Below, one piece after another: positions 35,454-46,535 of a stretch of 64,000 nt of DNA; the first letter of the stretch is position 1; each line of letters starts with the position of its first letter. Origin of the DNA: Pelagibacterales bacterium SAG-MED49 (GTDB taxonomy: Bacteria > Pseudomonadota > Alphaproteobacteria > Pelagibacterales > Pelagibacteraceae); the NCBI GenBank assembly GCA_014653365.1, contig JACWEQ010000002.1, forward strand, positions 96,542 to 160,541, written 5' to 3'. The notes below the pieces were generated by a model. The model searched no databases and was not told the DNA's origin. It was given only the letters and a program-made list of their open reading frames with translations. A program made the position numbers and the translations under genes.

Positions 35454-36536
35454 ATGACTACACCAAAATTTAAAAAATTTAATATCGAGGCATATAAACC
35501 TGGTAAATCTAAGATTAAAAAACAAAAAAAAATTATTAAATTATCAGCTAATGAATCAGCCTTAGGAATGAGTCCTAAAGCAACCAAGATATTATCCAAT
35601 AAAAAATTTAATTTAGAGAGATATCCTGACGGCAAATCTCAAAATTTAAGAGCAGAAATATCAAAAAAATTTGATTGTAATCGAGATAAAATCATATGTG
35701 GAGCAGGTTCGGATGAGGTTATTCAAATGATATGTCAATTATTTGTAAAGCCTAAAGATGAAGTTGTAGTTCCACAATATAGTTTTCTGATGTACAGAAT
35801 TTATGCAAATATTGTTGGTGCTAAGGTTGTGTTTGCAAAAGAAGTTAATTTTAAAATTTCAAGTAATGAAATTCTTAAAAAGATAAGCAAAAATACAAAA
35901 ATTGTTTTTATTGCTAATCCAAATAATCCAACGGGAACTTATTTAACAAAAAATGAGATTTTAGATCTTAGAAAAAAATTAAATAAAAATATTTTACTAG
36001 TGGTAGATGATGCTTATGCCGAATACATGAAAAATAAAGATTATAAATCAGGATTAGATTTATTTAAAAATAAAGATAATGTTTTTGTGCTAAGAACATT
36101 TTCTAAAATATTTGGACTAGCTTCATTAAGAGTTGGATGGGGATATGGATCTAAAAAAATAATAACTGCACTAAATGTTATAAAACCTCCATTTAATGTT
36201 GGTCTCCTTGGGCAATTAGCAGCAACAGAGTCGCTTAAAGATAAAAAATTTATAGAACGGTCAATAAAACATAATTTGTATTATGCTAAGAAGATAAAAT
36301 CTTATCTTGAGCAACATAATATTTTTTCTAATGCAATTTCTGCAAATTTCCTATTTTTAGATTTTGATAAATGCAAATATACAGCCAAGTATTTTTATGA
36401 GAGATTAAAAAAAAAAGGAATTATTGTAAGATCCACAGAAGATGGTTATCACATCAAGAATAAATTAAGATTAACTATTGGGTCTAAAAGTGAAAATTTA
36501 GCATTTATGAATGCTGCAAAAAAAATATTAAGTTAA
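35454..36536 (+). CDS. hisC: Histidinol-phosphate / aromatic aminotransferase
   Basis: KLSANESALGMSPKA; NPNNPTGTYLTKNEI; RTFSKIFGLASLRVGWGYG; adjacent to tyrA, suggesting an aromatic amino acid role. Confidence 0.9.
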   Translation: MTTPKFKKFNIEAYKPGKSKIKKQKKIIKLSANESALGMSPKATKILSNKKFNLERYPDGKSQNLRAEISKKFDCNRDKIICGAGSDEVIQMICQLFVKPKDEVVVPQYSFLMYRIYANIVGAKVVFAKEVNFKISSNEILKKISKNTKIVFIANPNNPTGTYLTKNEILDLRKKLNKNILLVVDDAYAEYMKNKDYKSGLDLFKNKDNVFVLRTFSKIFGLASLRVGWGYGSKKIITALNVIKPPFNVGLLGQLAATESLKDKKFIERSIKHNLYYAKKIKSYLEQHNIFSNAISANFLFLDFDKCKYTAKYFYERLKKKGIIVRSTEDGYHIKNKLRLTIGSKSENLAFMNAAKKILS

Positions 36537-36537
36537 T

Positions 36538-37434
36538 ATGAAAAATATTTTAATTATCGGATGTGGTTTATTGGGATCATCTTTATTGAGAAGAATTCAA
36601 AAAAAAAAGATGGCCAAAAAGATTTATATTTATGAAAAATCAAAATCTAGTATTGCTAAAATAAAAAAATTAAAACTTCCTGGAATAATTATAAAAAAAT
36701 TAGAGGATGGTATTATAAAATCAGATTTAATAATTCTATGCACGCCAATGAGTGAATATAAGAATCTTATTCTTAAGATGAATAAATTTTTATCACCCAG
36801 GACTATTATAACAGATATAGGTTCATCAAAAATAGAAACTTCAAAAATTATTAAAAAATTTCTAAGAAAAGATATTTTTTGGACACAAAGTCATCCCATT
36901 GCAGGATCTGAAGTAAGTGGACCAGAGCATGGTAAACAAGATATATTTGAGAATAAATGGTGTGTTTTAATAAAAGAGAAAAATACTCAAAAAATTCATT
37001 TGAATGTGTTAAATAAGTTTTGGAAAAAAATTGGTTCAAAAGTGGCTATTATGAGCCCTGAAAAACATGATAAAATTTTTTCTATAACCAGTCATCTCCC
37101 GCACTTAATTGCATATAATCTAGTCAAGTCAGCGCAAGATTTTGAAAAAATACAAAATTATGACTTGATTAAATATAGTGCAGGCGGTTTGAGAGATTTT
37201 TCAAGAATAGCAGCTTCAAATGAAATTATGTGGAGGGATATATTTTTTAATAATAAGAAAAATATTTCAAAAGCTATTGATTTATTTATCAAAAACCTAA
37301 ATTCATTCAAAAAAGATATTAATTCAAAAAATAATAAATCAATTTTAAGAAAATTAATTCAAACAAAAAAAGTAAGAACAAAAATTATTAAATTAAAACA
37401 AGATATAGATAAACCAGATTTTGGAAGAAGCTAA
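36538..37434 (+). CDS. tyrA: Prephenate / arogenate dehydrogenase
   Basis: ILIIGCGLLGSSLLRRI; SHPIAGSEVSGPEHGKQDIFENKWCVL; SHLPHLIAYNLV; GLRDFSRIAASNEIMWRDIFF. Confidence 0.93.
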   Translation: MKNILIIGCGLLGSSLLRRIQKKKMAKKIYIYEKSKSSIAKIKKLKLPGIIIKKLEDGIIKSDLIILCTPMSEYKNLILKMNKFLSPRTIITDIGSSKIETSKIIKKFLRKDIFWTQSHPIAGSEVSGPEHGKQDIFENKWCVLIKEKNTQKIHLNVLNKFWKKIGSKVAIMSPEKHDKIFSITSHLPHLIAYNLVKSAQDFEKIQNYDLIKYSAGGLRDFSRIAASNEIMWRDIFFNNKKNISKAIDLFIKNLNSFKKDINSKNNKSILRKLIQTKKVRTKIIKLKQDIDKPDFGRS

Positions 37435-38186
37435 TAATTTTTAATATTACAAATTTTTCTAACCTCAAGTTTTGCTGTTTTTTTAATTAATTTTATCGTG
37501 TTTTCTGTTTTCATTATTAAGACTTTTTTTCTAGGACCATAGGCGTGAATGAAAGCATTATTTTTTAAACAAATTCCAACATGACCTCTCCAAAAAATTA
37601 TATTTCCAGGTTTATAATTTTTTTTAGATTTTTTTCTACAATACTTTATTTGATCTTTTGTATCTCTTGGAAAAAATAAATTATTATAATAGTAATACAT
37701 TTGGATAAGTGCAGAGCAATCAATGCCATCACAGCTTTTTCCTCCCCATAAATATTTAGTTCCAAGAAATAATTTAAATATTTTCACAAAATCTTTTTCA
37801 ACATGATTAATCTTTTTTATATCTTTTTTTTTAACCCATTGATTTTTGTCAAATTCAATAAAATTAACACTCTGATTTTGAAGTACTATCCTTGATGCAA
37901 AGTATATAAATTGGTTTGTGGGAACAAATTTATTATTTAATTTTTTAAATACCTGAGATTTTAATCTAAATATTTTATGCGTAAGTTTTAAATTTTTTAT
38001 GAATTTATCATTTTTTAAGTAGCCAATATATCTATCATAACTTGTTTTAATTTTGACCCATTTTTCATTTTTTGAAATAATAGAAAATTTTTCACCATAT
38101 AAAATTTGCGAACTAATTTCTGACTTTACAGATGGCTTTATGTAAATATTACCTAAACTACGATTAAAATAATAATTATTTTTCAC
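37431..38186 (-). CDS. NlpC/P60 family peptidase with N-terminal SH3-like domains
   Basis: LGTKYLWGGKSCDGIDCSALIQMYYYY; PGNIIFWRGHVGICLKNNAFIHAYG; SH3-like MYG...WVKIKTSYDRYIGYL. Confidence 0.88.
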   Translation of the reverse strand: MKNNYYFNRSLGNIYIKPSVKSEISSQILYGEKFSIISKNEKWVKIKTSYDRYIGYLKNDKFIKNLKLTHKIFRLKSQVFKKLNNKFVPTNQFIYFASRIVLQNQSVNFIEFDKNQWVKKKDIKKINHVEKDFVKIFKLFLGTKYLWGGKSCDGIDCSALIQMYYYYNNLFFPRDTKDQIKYCRKKSKKNYKPGNIIFWRGHVGICLKNNAFIHAYGPRKKVLIMKTENTIKLIKKTAKLEVRKICNIKNY

Positions 38187-39552
38187 TTAATTTAAGCTTG
38201 TTTCTCATGAACCATAATAAAATTAATGATGGTATTACCATTATAGCTGTTAGAATAAAAAATGTACCCCAATCACCGTTTAACCAATCCACTAATGCAC
38301 CCGATGATGATGCTAAAGTTGTTCTGCCAGCTGTTCCAATTGATGCTAATAGAGCATACTGGGTTGCTGTATAGGATCTATCTACCAGTAAAGAAATAAA
38401 GGCAACAAAAGCTACAGTTGCAAACGCAGCTGCAATATCATCAAAAATAACTGCTATTGCAAAAAGTAGTTCAGATTTATCACTCCAAGCAAGAAAGCTA
38501 AATAAAAGGTTTGTGCTTGCCATAATAATACCAGCAAGAAACATTGCTTTTAAAACGCCTGATCGAATTACAAAAAGTCCACCTAACAATGTAAAAATTA
38601 CAGTTGTAACCCATCCTAAAGTCTTAGAATAAATAGCAATATCTGTTTTGCTAAAACCTATCTCTTTATAAAATATAATAGACATTCTTCCCAAAAAGGC
38701 CTCACCAACTTTAAATAAAAAAACAAAACCAAGTATTCCAAGGGCAATTGAAAATCCATTTTTTTTAAAAAAACTAATAATTGGTCCACTTATAGTTCCG
38801 CCAATCCATGTAAAAAAGTTGGTAATTAGATTTTTGCTCTTAAAATTATTAGAAATTAATTTATCATTTTCTTTTTGTTTATTTTCTCGATCTGTAGAAT
38901 CAGATTCTTTAATAAACATTAGCCCAATATTCATTAGTATTACCAGCACTCCTAAAATTAAAAATGTTAACTGCCAATAATTTTCAAATCCTAAATTTTG
39001 TAAATATTCTGCGGAAAATAATGAAATAACCCCACCCAGTTTATATCCAGTCCACCAACCAACAACCGCCATTGCAGCTCCAGCAGCCATTGATTTTCCT
39101 TCGTTTTCTCCAATTTGTTCTATTCTTAAAGCATCAACAGTTATATCTTGAGTAGCTGAGGCTATTGCTATTAATAAACCAACGCTAATTACTAAAGCTA
39201 AATTTTCAGTTGGATTAATTATGCCCCACAGGAATAGGCAAATTAAAATTAATAACTGCATTAAAACTATCCATCCTCTTCTGTGACCAATTCTTTTTGT
39301 TAAAAAAGGAAGTTGTATTCTGTCAATTAAAGGTGCCCATAAATAATTAAAAGCATATACACCAAAAATTAAGCCAGCCCATCCAATAGTAGATCTGCTT
39401 AAACCATCCTCTTTTAGCCAAAGACTGAGACTACTCCCTATCAAAACCCATGGAAAGCCAGAGATTGCTCCAAGCAATAAGATCTTTAACATTCTACTAT
39501 CAAAATAGACTGAAAAAGTTTCAGATAAAGATTGTTTCTTTATTTCAATCAT
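38176..39552 (-). CDS. AmpG-like MFS permease
   Basis: 458 aa; GAISGFPWVLIGSSLSLWLKEDGLSRSTIGWAGL; ATQDITVDALRIE; ATQYALLASIGTAGRTTLASSSGALVDWLN. Confidence 0.82.
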   Translation of the reverse strand: MIEIKKQSLSETFSVYFDSRMLKILLLGAISGFPWVLIGSSLSLWLKEDGLSRSTIGWAGLIFGVYAFNYLWAPLIDRIQLPFLTKRIGHRRGWIVLMQLLILICLFLWGIINPTENLALVISVGLLIAIASATQDITVDALRIEQIGENEGKSMAAGAAMAVVGWWTGYKLGGVISLFSAEYLQNLGFENYWQLTFLILGVLVILMNIGLMFIKESDSTDRENKQKENDKLISNNFKSKNLITNFFTWIGGTISGPIISFFKKNGFSIALGILGFVFLFKVGEAFLGRMSIIFYKEIGFSKTDIAIYSKTLGWVTTVIFTLLGGLFVIRSGVLKAMFLAGIIMASTNLLFSFLAWSDKSELLFAIAVIFDDIAAAFATVAFVAFISLLVDRSYTATQYALLASIGTAGRTTLASSSGALVDWLNGDWGTFFILTAIMVIPSLILLWFMRNKLKLSEK

Positions 39553-39554
39553 TT

Positions 39555-40994
39555 TTAATTACGCCAAAAAGAAGGTAAGAATAATACTAGTATTGCAAAC
39601 AATTCAAGTCTACCCAAAATCATTCCTATAGTTAAAACCCATTTAGAAATATCTGGTAGTGAAGAAAAATCTCCATTAGGACCAATTATAGGGCCTAATC
39701 CAGGACCAACATTAGAAATTGAAGTTGCTGCTCCAGAGATTGAAGTAATAAAATCAAGTCCAGTTAATGACAATAAGGTAGTTAATACAAAAAATATTAC
39801 AAAGTAAAAATATATAAAAGAAATTATTGAAGCAATAAATTTATCATCCACTGAGCTTTGATCATATTTAATTACAAAAACTCCTTTTGGATAAATAATT
39901 TTTTTAAGCTGATTTGCTATAAATAAATATAATATTTGAATTCTGAAAATTTTAATTCCACAAGTTGTTGAGCCTGCACAGCCTCCTATAAACATTAAAG
40001 CCAGAAATAATGTCAATGGAAAACTACCCCAACCATCAAATTCTGCGCTTACGTATCCAGTTCCAGTTAATATTGAAACTGTATTAAAAAAAACTGACCT
40101 TAAATTAAAATTATCATTATCATTTATTAATAAATATACAGATAGTATAATAACTGTTGCGATGATAATTTTTAAAAAAGTTTTTATTTGAATATCTGTT
40201 AGAAAAATTTTTTTATTTCCATTTATAAATTTTATATATGCAATAAAAGGTAAACTACCTAAAATAATAAAAACCATTGATGAGATTTCGATAGGGACGC
40301 TATCGAAATAACCAATTGACTGGTTATAATTTGAGAAACCACCAGTTGCAATTGTGGTCATAGAATGAGTTAAACTATCAAATTTTCCCATTCCAAACAC
40401 CCAATAAGTAATTGCACATATAGTCGTTAAGCCTAAATAAATATAAATTAATCTTAGAGCTATCTCTTTTGATTTTGGAAGTATTTTTTCAGAAGAATCG
40501 TTACTAGATATCTTGAATAATTGCATTCCACCCACATTCATTATTGGCATTAGAGTAATTGCCATAACAATTATACCGATACCCCCTAACCACTGAAGGA
40601 TAGCTCTCCATAACAATATTCCTTTAGGTGTTTCTTCTAAATTAGAAATTATAGTAGAACCAGTGGTTGTTATACCCGACATACTCTCAAAAAAAGCATC
40701 GGTAATTGTTAATTCAATGGTTGAAAATATAAATGGCAGAGAACCAAAAATTGCAATACTCAACCAAGAAAGAGCTGTTAACAAAAAAGCTTGTTGTAAG
40801 TTTAATTTTTTATTGTGATCTAAATTAGATAAAAAAAATAAAATTCCAAATACAATTGTAATAATTGATGCACCAAAGAAAGATGAATCTATTTCTGAAT
40901 AAACAAACTGTGCAATTATAGGTATGAACATTGATACACCTAGAATTATTTGTAAAATTCCAAGGGTAAAAAAAACAGTTTTATAATTAGACAT
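39555..40994 (-). CDS. trkH: TrkH-type potassium uptake channel subunit
   Basis: AFFESMSGITTTGSTII; WRAILQWLGGIGIIVMAITLMPIMNVGGMQLF; SILTGTGYVSAEFDGWG; FIGGCAGSTTCGIKIFRI. Confidence 0.92.
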   Translation of the reverse strand: MSNYKTVFFTLGILQIILGVSMFIPIIAQFVYSEIDSSFFGASIITIVFGILFFLSNLDHNKKLNLQQAFLLTALSWLSIAIFGSLPFIFSTIELTITDAFFESMSGITTTGSTIISNLEETPKGILLWRAILQWLGGIGIIVMAITLMPIMNVGGMQLFKISSNDSSEKILPKSKEIALRLIYIYLGLTTICAITYWVFGMGKFDSLTHSMTTIATGGFSNYNQSIGYFDSVPIEISSMVFIILGSLPFIAYIKFINGNKKIFLTDIQIKTFLKIIIATVIILSVYLLINDNDNFNLRSVFFNTVSILTGTGYVSAEFDGWGSFPLTLFLALMFIGGCAGSTTCGIKIFRIQILYLFIANQLKKIIYPKGVFVIKYDQSSVDDKFIASIISFIYFYFVIFFVLTTLLSLTGLDFITSISGAATSISNVGPGLGPIIGPNGDFSSLPDISKWVLTIGMILGRLELFAILVLFLPSFWRN

Positions 40995-41084
40995 TTTGAA
41001 AGAACATTATTTTATGGTAAATAAATTTCAACTCTATAAGAATTAATAAATTCGCTAATTTAAGATTTTTTAGAAGAATAATTC

Positions 41085-42647
41085 ATGATTAAAAAAGAAA
41101 ATTTAGATAAAACAAGTGCATGGCCTTTTGTAGAAGCAAAAAAAATGCTTCGTGAGAGAAAATCTTTCATTGAAAAAAAAGGTAAAATTACACTACAGAC
41201 TGGTTATGGTCCAAGTGGGCTTCCACATATTGGAACATTTGGCGAAGTTGCAAGAACATCGATGCTTGTAAATGCATTAAATCAATTATCAGATTTACCT
41301 ACTGAGATAATAACATTTTCAGATGATATGGATGGATTAAGAAAAGTTCCAGATAATGTTCCTAATCAAAAATTATTAAATGATAATCTTCATAAACCAT
41401 TAACCCAAGTTCCTGATCCGTTTGAAAAATTTAATAGTTTTGGTGAGCATAATAATGAAATGTTAAAAAATTTTTTAGATAGTTTCAAATTTAAATATAA
41501 TTTCCAAAGTTCCACATCTCTTTATAAGAGTGGTTTTTTTAATCCTACGCTGAAAATTATTTTAGATAATTATGAGGGAATTATGAACATTATAATTCCA
41601 ACACTAGGCAAGGAACGACAACAAACTTATAGTCCATTTTTACCAATTTGTCCTGACTCTGGACATGTTTTGGAAATACCCGTTATAGAAATTGATAAAC
41701 AAAAATCTAAGATTATTTTTGATAATAAAGGAAAAAAATTTGAGGCAAGTATCTTAGATGGAAATTGTAAATTACAATGGAAAGTTGATTGGGCGATGAG
41801 ATGGTATGCTCTTGATGTCGACTTTGAAATGTATGGTAAGGATTTAATTGAGAGTGCAATTTTATCAACAAAAATAATTAATTTAATAGGAAAAAAAAAT
41901 CCATCGGGATTTGCTTACGAGTTATTTTTAGACGAAAAAGGTGAGAAAATTTCTAAGTCAAAAGGGAATGGTATTACCATTGATCAATGGTTAAAATATG
42001 CTTCTCCAGAAAGTTTATCTTTGTATATGTATCAAAACCCAAAAAGAGCTAAAAAACTTTATAAAGAAATAGTACCTAAAGCTGTCGATGATTATTTAGA
42101 TTGTATTGAAAAATCAAAAAAACAGAATGAATTACAACTATTAATGAATCCTGTTTGGCATGTACATAATGGCAATATTCCTAATGAGGATATGATTATG
42201 ACATTTTCAATGTTGCTAAATTTGGTTGAGACTAGTAATGCCGACAGTAAAGAATTATTATGGAAATTTGTTAAAAAATATAAATCAGATATTTCTGAAG
42301 AAAATTTTTCAATTTTTGATGGATTGATAGGTTATGCAATTAAGTATTTTAATGATGTAATCAAGGCACAAAAAAAATATAAGAATCCCAATGATAATGA
42401 AAAATTAGCATTACAAGCTTTAGTAAAAACTTTAGAAAAGTGTACTGATGAAATGTCGCCAGAAGACATACAAACATTAATCTATTCAACTGGAAAAGAA
42501 AATGGTTATACAGAAAATTTAAGAGATTGGTTTAAATTGATTTATGAGGTAGTTTTTGGAGATGAAAATGGGCCTCGTATGGGATTTTTTATAAGTTTTT
42601 TTGGTGTCAACGAAACTAAAGAGCTGTTAATAAATAAACTAAAATAA
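41085..42647 (+). CDS. lysK: Lysyl-tRNA synthetase, class I (archaeal type)
   Basis: TGYGPSGLPHIGTFGEVART; DGNCKLQWKVDWAMRWYALDVDFEMYGKD; KISKSKGNGITIDQWL. Confidence 0.93.
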   Translation: MIKKENLDKTSAWPFVEAKKMLRERKSFIEKKGKITLQTGYGPSGLPHIGTFGEVARTSMLVNALNQLSDLPTEIITFSDDMDGLRKVPDNVPNQKLLNDNLHKPLTQVPDPFEKFNSFGEHNNEMLKNFLDSFKFKYNFQSSTSLYKSGFFNPTLKIILDNYEGIMNIIIPTLGKERQQTYSPFLPICPDSGHVLEIPVIEIDKQKSKIIFDNKGKKFEASILDGNCKLQWKVDWAMRWYALDVDFEMYGKDLIESAILSTKIINLIGKKNPSGFAYELFLDEKGEKISKSKGNGITIDQWLKYASPESLSLYMYQNPKRAKKLYKEIVPKAVDDYLDCIEKSKKQNELQLLMNPVWHVHNGNIPNEDMIMTFSMLLNLVETSNADSKELLWKFVKKYKSDISEENFSIFDGLIGYAIKYFNDVIKAQKKYKNPNDNEKLALQALVKTLEKCTDEMSPEDIQTLIYSTGKENGYTENLRDWFKLIYEVVFGDENGPRMGFFISFFGVNETKELLINKLK

Positions 42648-43699
42648 TGTTTTCAAAGCTAAGATCTTTAATATTTAAAATAGATCCTGAAAGAGCTCAC
42701 ACTTTAGCAATTAAATCTTTAAAATTGAATTTAGTTTCAAATATATTTGATAAAAATAAAGATGATCCAATTTTTAAAACTAAAATTTTTGATAAGGAGA
42801 TAGATAATCCAATAGGGATGGCAGCTGGTTTTGATAAGAATGCAGAAGTATATAATGCTTTATTTAGACTAGGTTTTGGATTTGTTGAAGTTGGAACCAT
42901 TACTCCTTTAAAACAATATGGAAATTCTAAACCAAGAGTTTTTAGACTTGTTGAAGATGAAGCTTTAATTAACAGATTGGGATTTAATAATCATGGAGCT
43001 AAAACTGTTTTGGATCGAATTAAATCTAATAAGAAGCTAGGATTACTTGGGATCAATGTGGGACCAAATAAAGATTCTGATAATAGGCTGAATGATTACT
43101 TAATCGGATTAAGAACCTTCCATGAAGTTGCAGATTATATAACAATAAATATTTCATCTCCAAATACTGAAAATTTAAGAAATTTTCACGAAGAAAGTAA
43201 ATTACAAGAATTGCTTGCATCTATTTTAAAAGAAAAAAATGATTTAAAATCAAATGTTCCCATTGTAGTAAAAATCTCACCAGATATAGACGAAAATCAA
43301 ATTAATTTGATTTCTGAAATCCTTTTAGAAAACGAGATAAAAGCGATAATTATTTCTAATACATCTGAGTCTTCAAGAAATTTGCTTAGTGATATTCAAA
43401 GACATCAAAAAGGAGGATTATCTGGAAAACCTATAGAGACAAAATCAAATATTTTAATTAATAAATTCTATAAGTTATTAAAAGGTAAAATTAAGATAAT
43501 AGGAGTAGGAGGTGTTGACTCTGGTCAAGCGGCATATGCTAAGTTTTTAGCGGGTGCAGATTTTATTCAACTTTATACTGGAATGGTTTTTAAAGGCCCA
43601 AATATTGCAGGGATTATAAAAAAGGATCTAAAAGATTTACTATTAAGAGATGGAGTGAAGAATTTTAATGAAATTGTAGGAAATAAAACCCTATCTTAA
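42647..43699 (+). CDS. pyrD: Dihydroorotate dehydrogenase (quinone, class 2)
   Basis: [75 protein letters not shown]. Confidence 0.97.
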   Translation: MFSKLRSLIFKIDPERAHTLAIKSLKLNLVSNIFDKNKDDPIFKTKIFDKEIDNPIGMAAGFDKNAEVYNALFRLGFGFVEVGTITPLKQYGNSKPRVFRLVEDEALINRLGFNNHGAKTVLDRIKSNKKLGLLGINVGPNKDSDNRLNDYLIGLRTFHEVADYITINISSPNTENLRNFHEESKLQELLASILKEKNDLKSNVPIVVKISPDIDENQINLISEILLENEIKAIIISNTSESSRNLLSDIQRHQKGGLSGKPIETKSNILINKFYKLLKGKIKIIGVGGVDSGQAAYAKFLAGADFIQLYTGMVFKGPNIAGIIKKDLKDLLLRDGVKNFNEIVGNKTLS

Positions 43700-43710
43700 A
43701 TCTATTAAAC

Positions 43711-43739
43711 TTGACGCATTCATCATCTCGCCTTATATA
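43711..43739 (+). promoter_or_regulatory. Sigma70-like promoter immediately upstream of rpmB
   Basis: TTGACG (43711-43716), 17-nt spacer, TATATA (43734-43739); start codon at 43752. Confidence 0.7.
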
Positions 43740-43751
43740 GGCACTGTTATT

Positions 43752-44063
43752 ATGTCAAAAAAATGTGAATTAACCGGTAAAATCCCTATGAAAGGTCATA
43801 ATGTTAGTCATGCTAACAATAAGACTAAAAGAAGATTTTTACCTAATCTTAAAAAAGTTAAATTTACAAGTGAACTGATGAAAAGAAGTCTGAAACTTAC
43901 TGTAAGTAATGCGGGAGTAAGATCAGTTGATAAAAAAGGTAGTTTTGATGAATATTTGAAGGTTGTTAAAAACAAAAACTTGTCACCAAGACTTAAAAAA
44001 TTAAAAAAAGGGATTTTAATTAAATCTCCGTTTAAGAAAAAGCCAGTAGCAAAATCTGCATAA
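43752..44063 (+). CDS. rpmB: 50S ribosomal protein L28
   Basis: [69 protein letters not shown]. Confidence 0.98.
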   Translation: MSKKCELTGKIPMKGHNVSHANNKTKRRFLPNLKKVKFTSELMKRSLKLTVSNAGVRSVDKKGSFDEYLKVVKNKNLSPRLKKLKKGILIKSPFKKKPVAKSA

Positions 44064-44617
44064 TGAATAAATTGTTTTTGCTTCTCTCATTTTTAATGGG
44101 AGTTGTTGTTTTGTCATCAAATTATTTAGTTCAGTTTCCAATTAAATATTATGGTCTCGAAGAGATACTTACTTATGGTGCTTTTAGTTATCCAGTGGCA
44201 TTTTTAATTACAGATTTAGCAAATAGATCATATGGAAAGTTGGTAGCAAGAAAAATTGTTTATATTGGATTTGCAATAGGTGTTAGTTTTACTCTTTTAT
44301 TCTCAACTAATTTTGCAGATTTAATTTCAGTGAGAATTGCCATTGGGTCAGGGACTGCTTTTTTAGTAGCTCAATTATTAGATGTACAAATATTTGATCA
44401 ATTAAGAAAAAAAAAATGGTTTATAGCCCCTATAACTTCTTCATTTATTGGATCTACAGTTGATACTTTTTTATTCTTTTCAATATCTTTTTATGCAACA
44501 GGGATACCATGGATTACGTTATCTTTAGGAGATTTAGCAGTTAAGATATTTGTAGCCTTAATAATGTTAATACCTTTTAGATTACTACTTGGTACTCTTA
44601 AAGCTGTTAAAGTTTAG
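44063..44617 (+). CDS. VUT/YhhQ-family transporter (putative queuosine-precursor transporter)
   Basis: 184 aa; LTYGAFSYPVAFLITDLANRSYGKLVARKIVYIGFAIG; AQLLDVQIFDQLRKKKWFIAPITSSFIGSTVDTFLFFSISF. Confidence 0.83.
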   Translation: MNKLFLLLSFLMGVVVLSSNYLVQFPIKYYGLEEILTYGAFSYPVAFLITDLANRSYGKLVARKIVYIGFAIGVSFTLLFSTNFADLISVRIAIGSGTAFLVAQLLDVQIFDQLRKKKWFIAPITSSFIGSTVDTFLFFSISFYATGIPWITLSLGDLAVKIFVALIMLIPFRLLLGTLKAVKV

Positions 44618-45489
44618 TATAAAAATTTATAAGACAAAATTTTATAAGCTAACTTTGCAACAAGAAAATTATATGAGTTAAAGCCTTTTATGGGTGATAG
44701 TTCGTTAATATCTGCACCAACAATTTTAGAATTTTTTGCAGCAATTCTTATAATATTTAGAGTTTCATCCCACAATAATCCACCGGGTTCTGGAGTCCCG
44801 GTTGCCGGCATAATACTTGAGTCTAATCCATCAACATCAAAGGTCAGATAAACTGTTTTATTCTTTATCAGTTTTTTAAACTTATTTAAATTCCATTTAC
44901 TTTTATCTTTTGCCCAAAATATATTAACTCTAGAAGAATTTTTTTTTAAAAAGGGAATTTCACTTTGAGATATGTTTCTAATTCCAAATGAAATTACAGA
45001 AACATTTGGATAATCTAAACATCTTCTAATAGCAGAAGCGTGTGAAAATTTTTCTCCATTATAGCTTTCTCGCAAGTCTGCATGGGCATCAAAATGTAAA
45101 AGACATATGTCTTTATATTTTTTAGTGAATGGTGCAATACATCCAGGGGTAATGGAGTGTTCACCACCAAATGTCATTGGAAAAAGTTTTTTACCTAAAA
45201 TCTCTTCATTTATTTTAGACATCTTATTTAGAGCTTTTTTGATATTTTTATCAATCTTAAATGGCTTTAAGGTTTTAATCCCTATTTTTTTATAAGGTTC
45301 ACAATTTAATTCTTCATCATACAATTCAACTTGATGAGATGCTTTGATTATTTCTTTGGGTCCATTTTTAGTTCCATCTCCATAACTAACTGTTTTTTCA
45401 AGGCCAAATGGTACAACTATTACTTTTTCTTTGAAATTGACTTTATTATCAATCCCTAAAAATCCATTTTTATTTGAAAGATATTTCAA
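44614..45489 (-). CDS. speB: Agmatinase / arginase-family ureohydrolase
   Basis: MTFGGEHSITPG; LHFDAHADLRESYNGEKFSHASAIRR; YLTFDVDGLDSSIMPATGTPEPGGLLWDE. Confidence 0.9.
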   Translation of the reverse strand: MKYLSNKNGFLGIDNKVNFKEKVIVVPFGLEKTVSYGDGTKNGPKEIIKASHQVELYDEELNCEPYKKIGIKTLKPFKIDKNIKKALNKMSKINEEILGKKLFPMTFGGEHSITPGCIAPFTKKYKDICLLHFDAHADLRESYNGEKFSHASAIRRCLDYPNVSVISFGIRNISQSEIPFLKKNSSRVNIFWAKDKSKWNLNKFKKLIKNKTVYLTFDVDGLDSSIMPATGTPEPGGLLWDETLNIIRIAAKNSKIVGADINELSPIKGFNSYNFLVAKLAYKILSYKFLY

Positions 45490-45491
45490 TT

Positions 45492-46535
45492 TTATTTAAA
45501 AATATTTGTGAAGTTTTTTCTATCTCTGCTTTTCCATTCACCTTTATGGTAAGCATCACTTACTATTAGTGGTAATACACTTGTTGCTTCAGCAAACACC
45601 ATTTGTTCTTTTGTTATATCTACTTTACCCCAAGAACTTGCTTCCTTTAAGGTTGAGCTACTGCAAGCACCATCTCTACTATCTGCAACTGTAATTTGTA
45701 CTGCATATTTATGCATATCAACTTCTTTTCCTAAAAGTTCGGCACATATAACGGTATCTTGAATAAAATTTTTGGGAACCCCGCCACCAATCATAAAAAG
45801 CCCTGAACCTTTAGATTGAATTTTAATTTCTGTAAGTTCTCTAAACTCTCTAATAGAGTCTATAGTCATATGTTGTTTTGGATTTTTTTCCTGATGAATA
45901 ACCAAACCAAATCCTGCACTAGAATCTGTAAAGGCAGGACAAAAAATTGGAACATCATTTTCATATGCAGTCTCAATTAAAGAGTCTTTCTTCTTTGAAT
46001 TTTTTTTTAAATATTTTCCCATCTCATAAATAAACTCTCTAGAAGTATAACTTCGTGGTTCTAATGTATCTGCTATCTCGCATATAATTTTATCACACAT
46101 TTGCAACTCTTCTTCATCGATATAGGTGTCATATATTCTATCTATATAATTATTTCTTAATTCCGCATCATCTTGAAATTGCGAACCTTGATAATGTTTA
46201 AATCCAAGGGCTTCAAAAAAATCCATATCAACAATAGATGCTCCAGTTGCAACAATCGCATCCACCATATTATATTTAACTAGATCTTTATAAATATTCA
46301 TACAACCAGCGGCAGATGTAGATCCTGCTAATGTTAAAAATATTGTGCAATCTTTATCTTTTAACATGTCGTTATATATATTTGCTGCATTAGCTGTTTC
46401 TCGTGAAACAAAAGACATTTTTTCCATCGAAGAAATTATTTTTCGAGAGTCAAATGACGTAATATCAATATGTTCTATTGGATTTTTTAAAAAATCTTTT
46501 TTGCTATTATGACCTACGTTTTTATGATCAGACAT
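45492..46535 (-). CDS. Deoxyhypusine synthase-like protein (putative aminobutyl transferase / homospermidine synthase-like)
   Basis: DHS fold motifs FLTLAGSTSAAGCMNIYKDLVKYNMVDAIVATGAS; GGGVPKNFIQDT; catalytic-Lys region SSWGKVDITKEQMVFAEATSVLPLIVSDAYHK. Confidence 0.88.
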   Translation of the reverse strand: MSDHKNVGHNSKKDFLKNPIEHIDITSFDSRKIISSMEKMSFVSRETANAANIYNDMLKDKDCTIFLTLAGSTSAAGCMNIYKDLVKYNMVDAIVATGASIVDMDFFEALGFKHYQGSQFQDDAELRNNYIDRIYDTYIDEEELQMCDKIICEIADTLEPRSYTSREFIYEMGKYLKKNSKKKDSLIETAYENDVPIFCPAFTDSSAGFGLVIHQEKNPKQHMTIDSIREFRELTEIKIQSKGSGLFMIGGGVPKNFIQDTVICAELLGKEVDMHKYAVQITVADSRDGACSSSTLKEASSWGKVDITKEQMVFAEATSVLPLIVSDAYHKGEWKSRDRKNFTNIFK

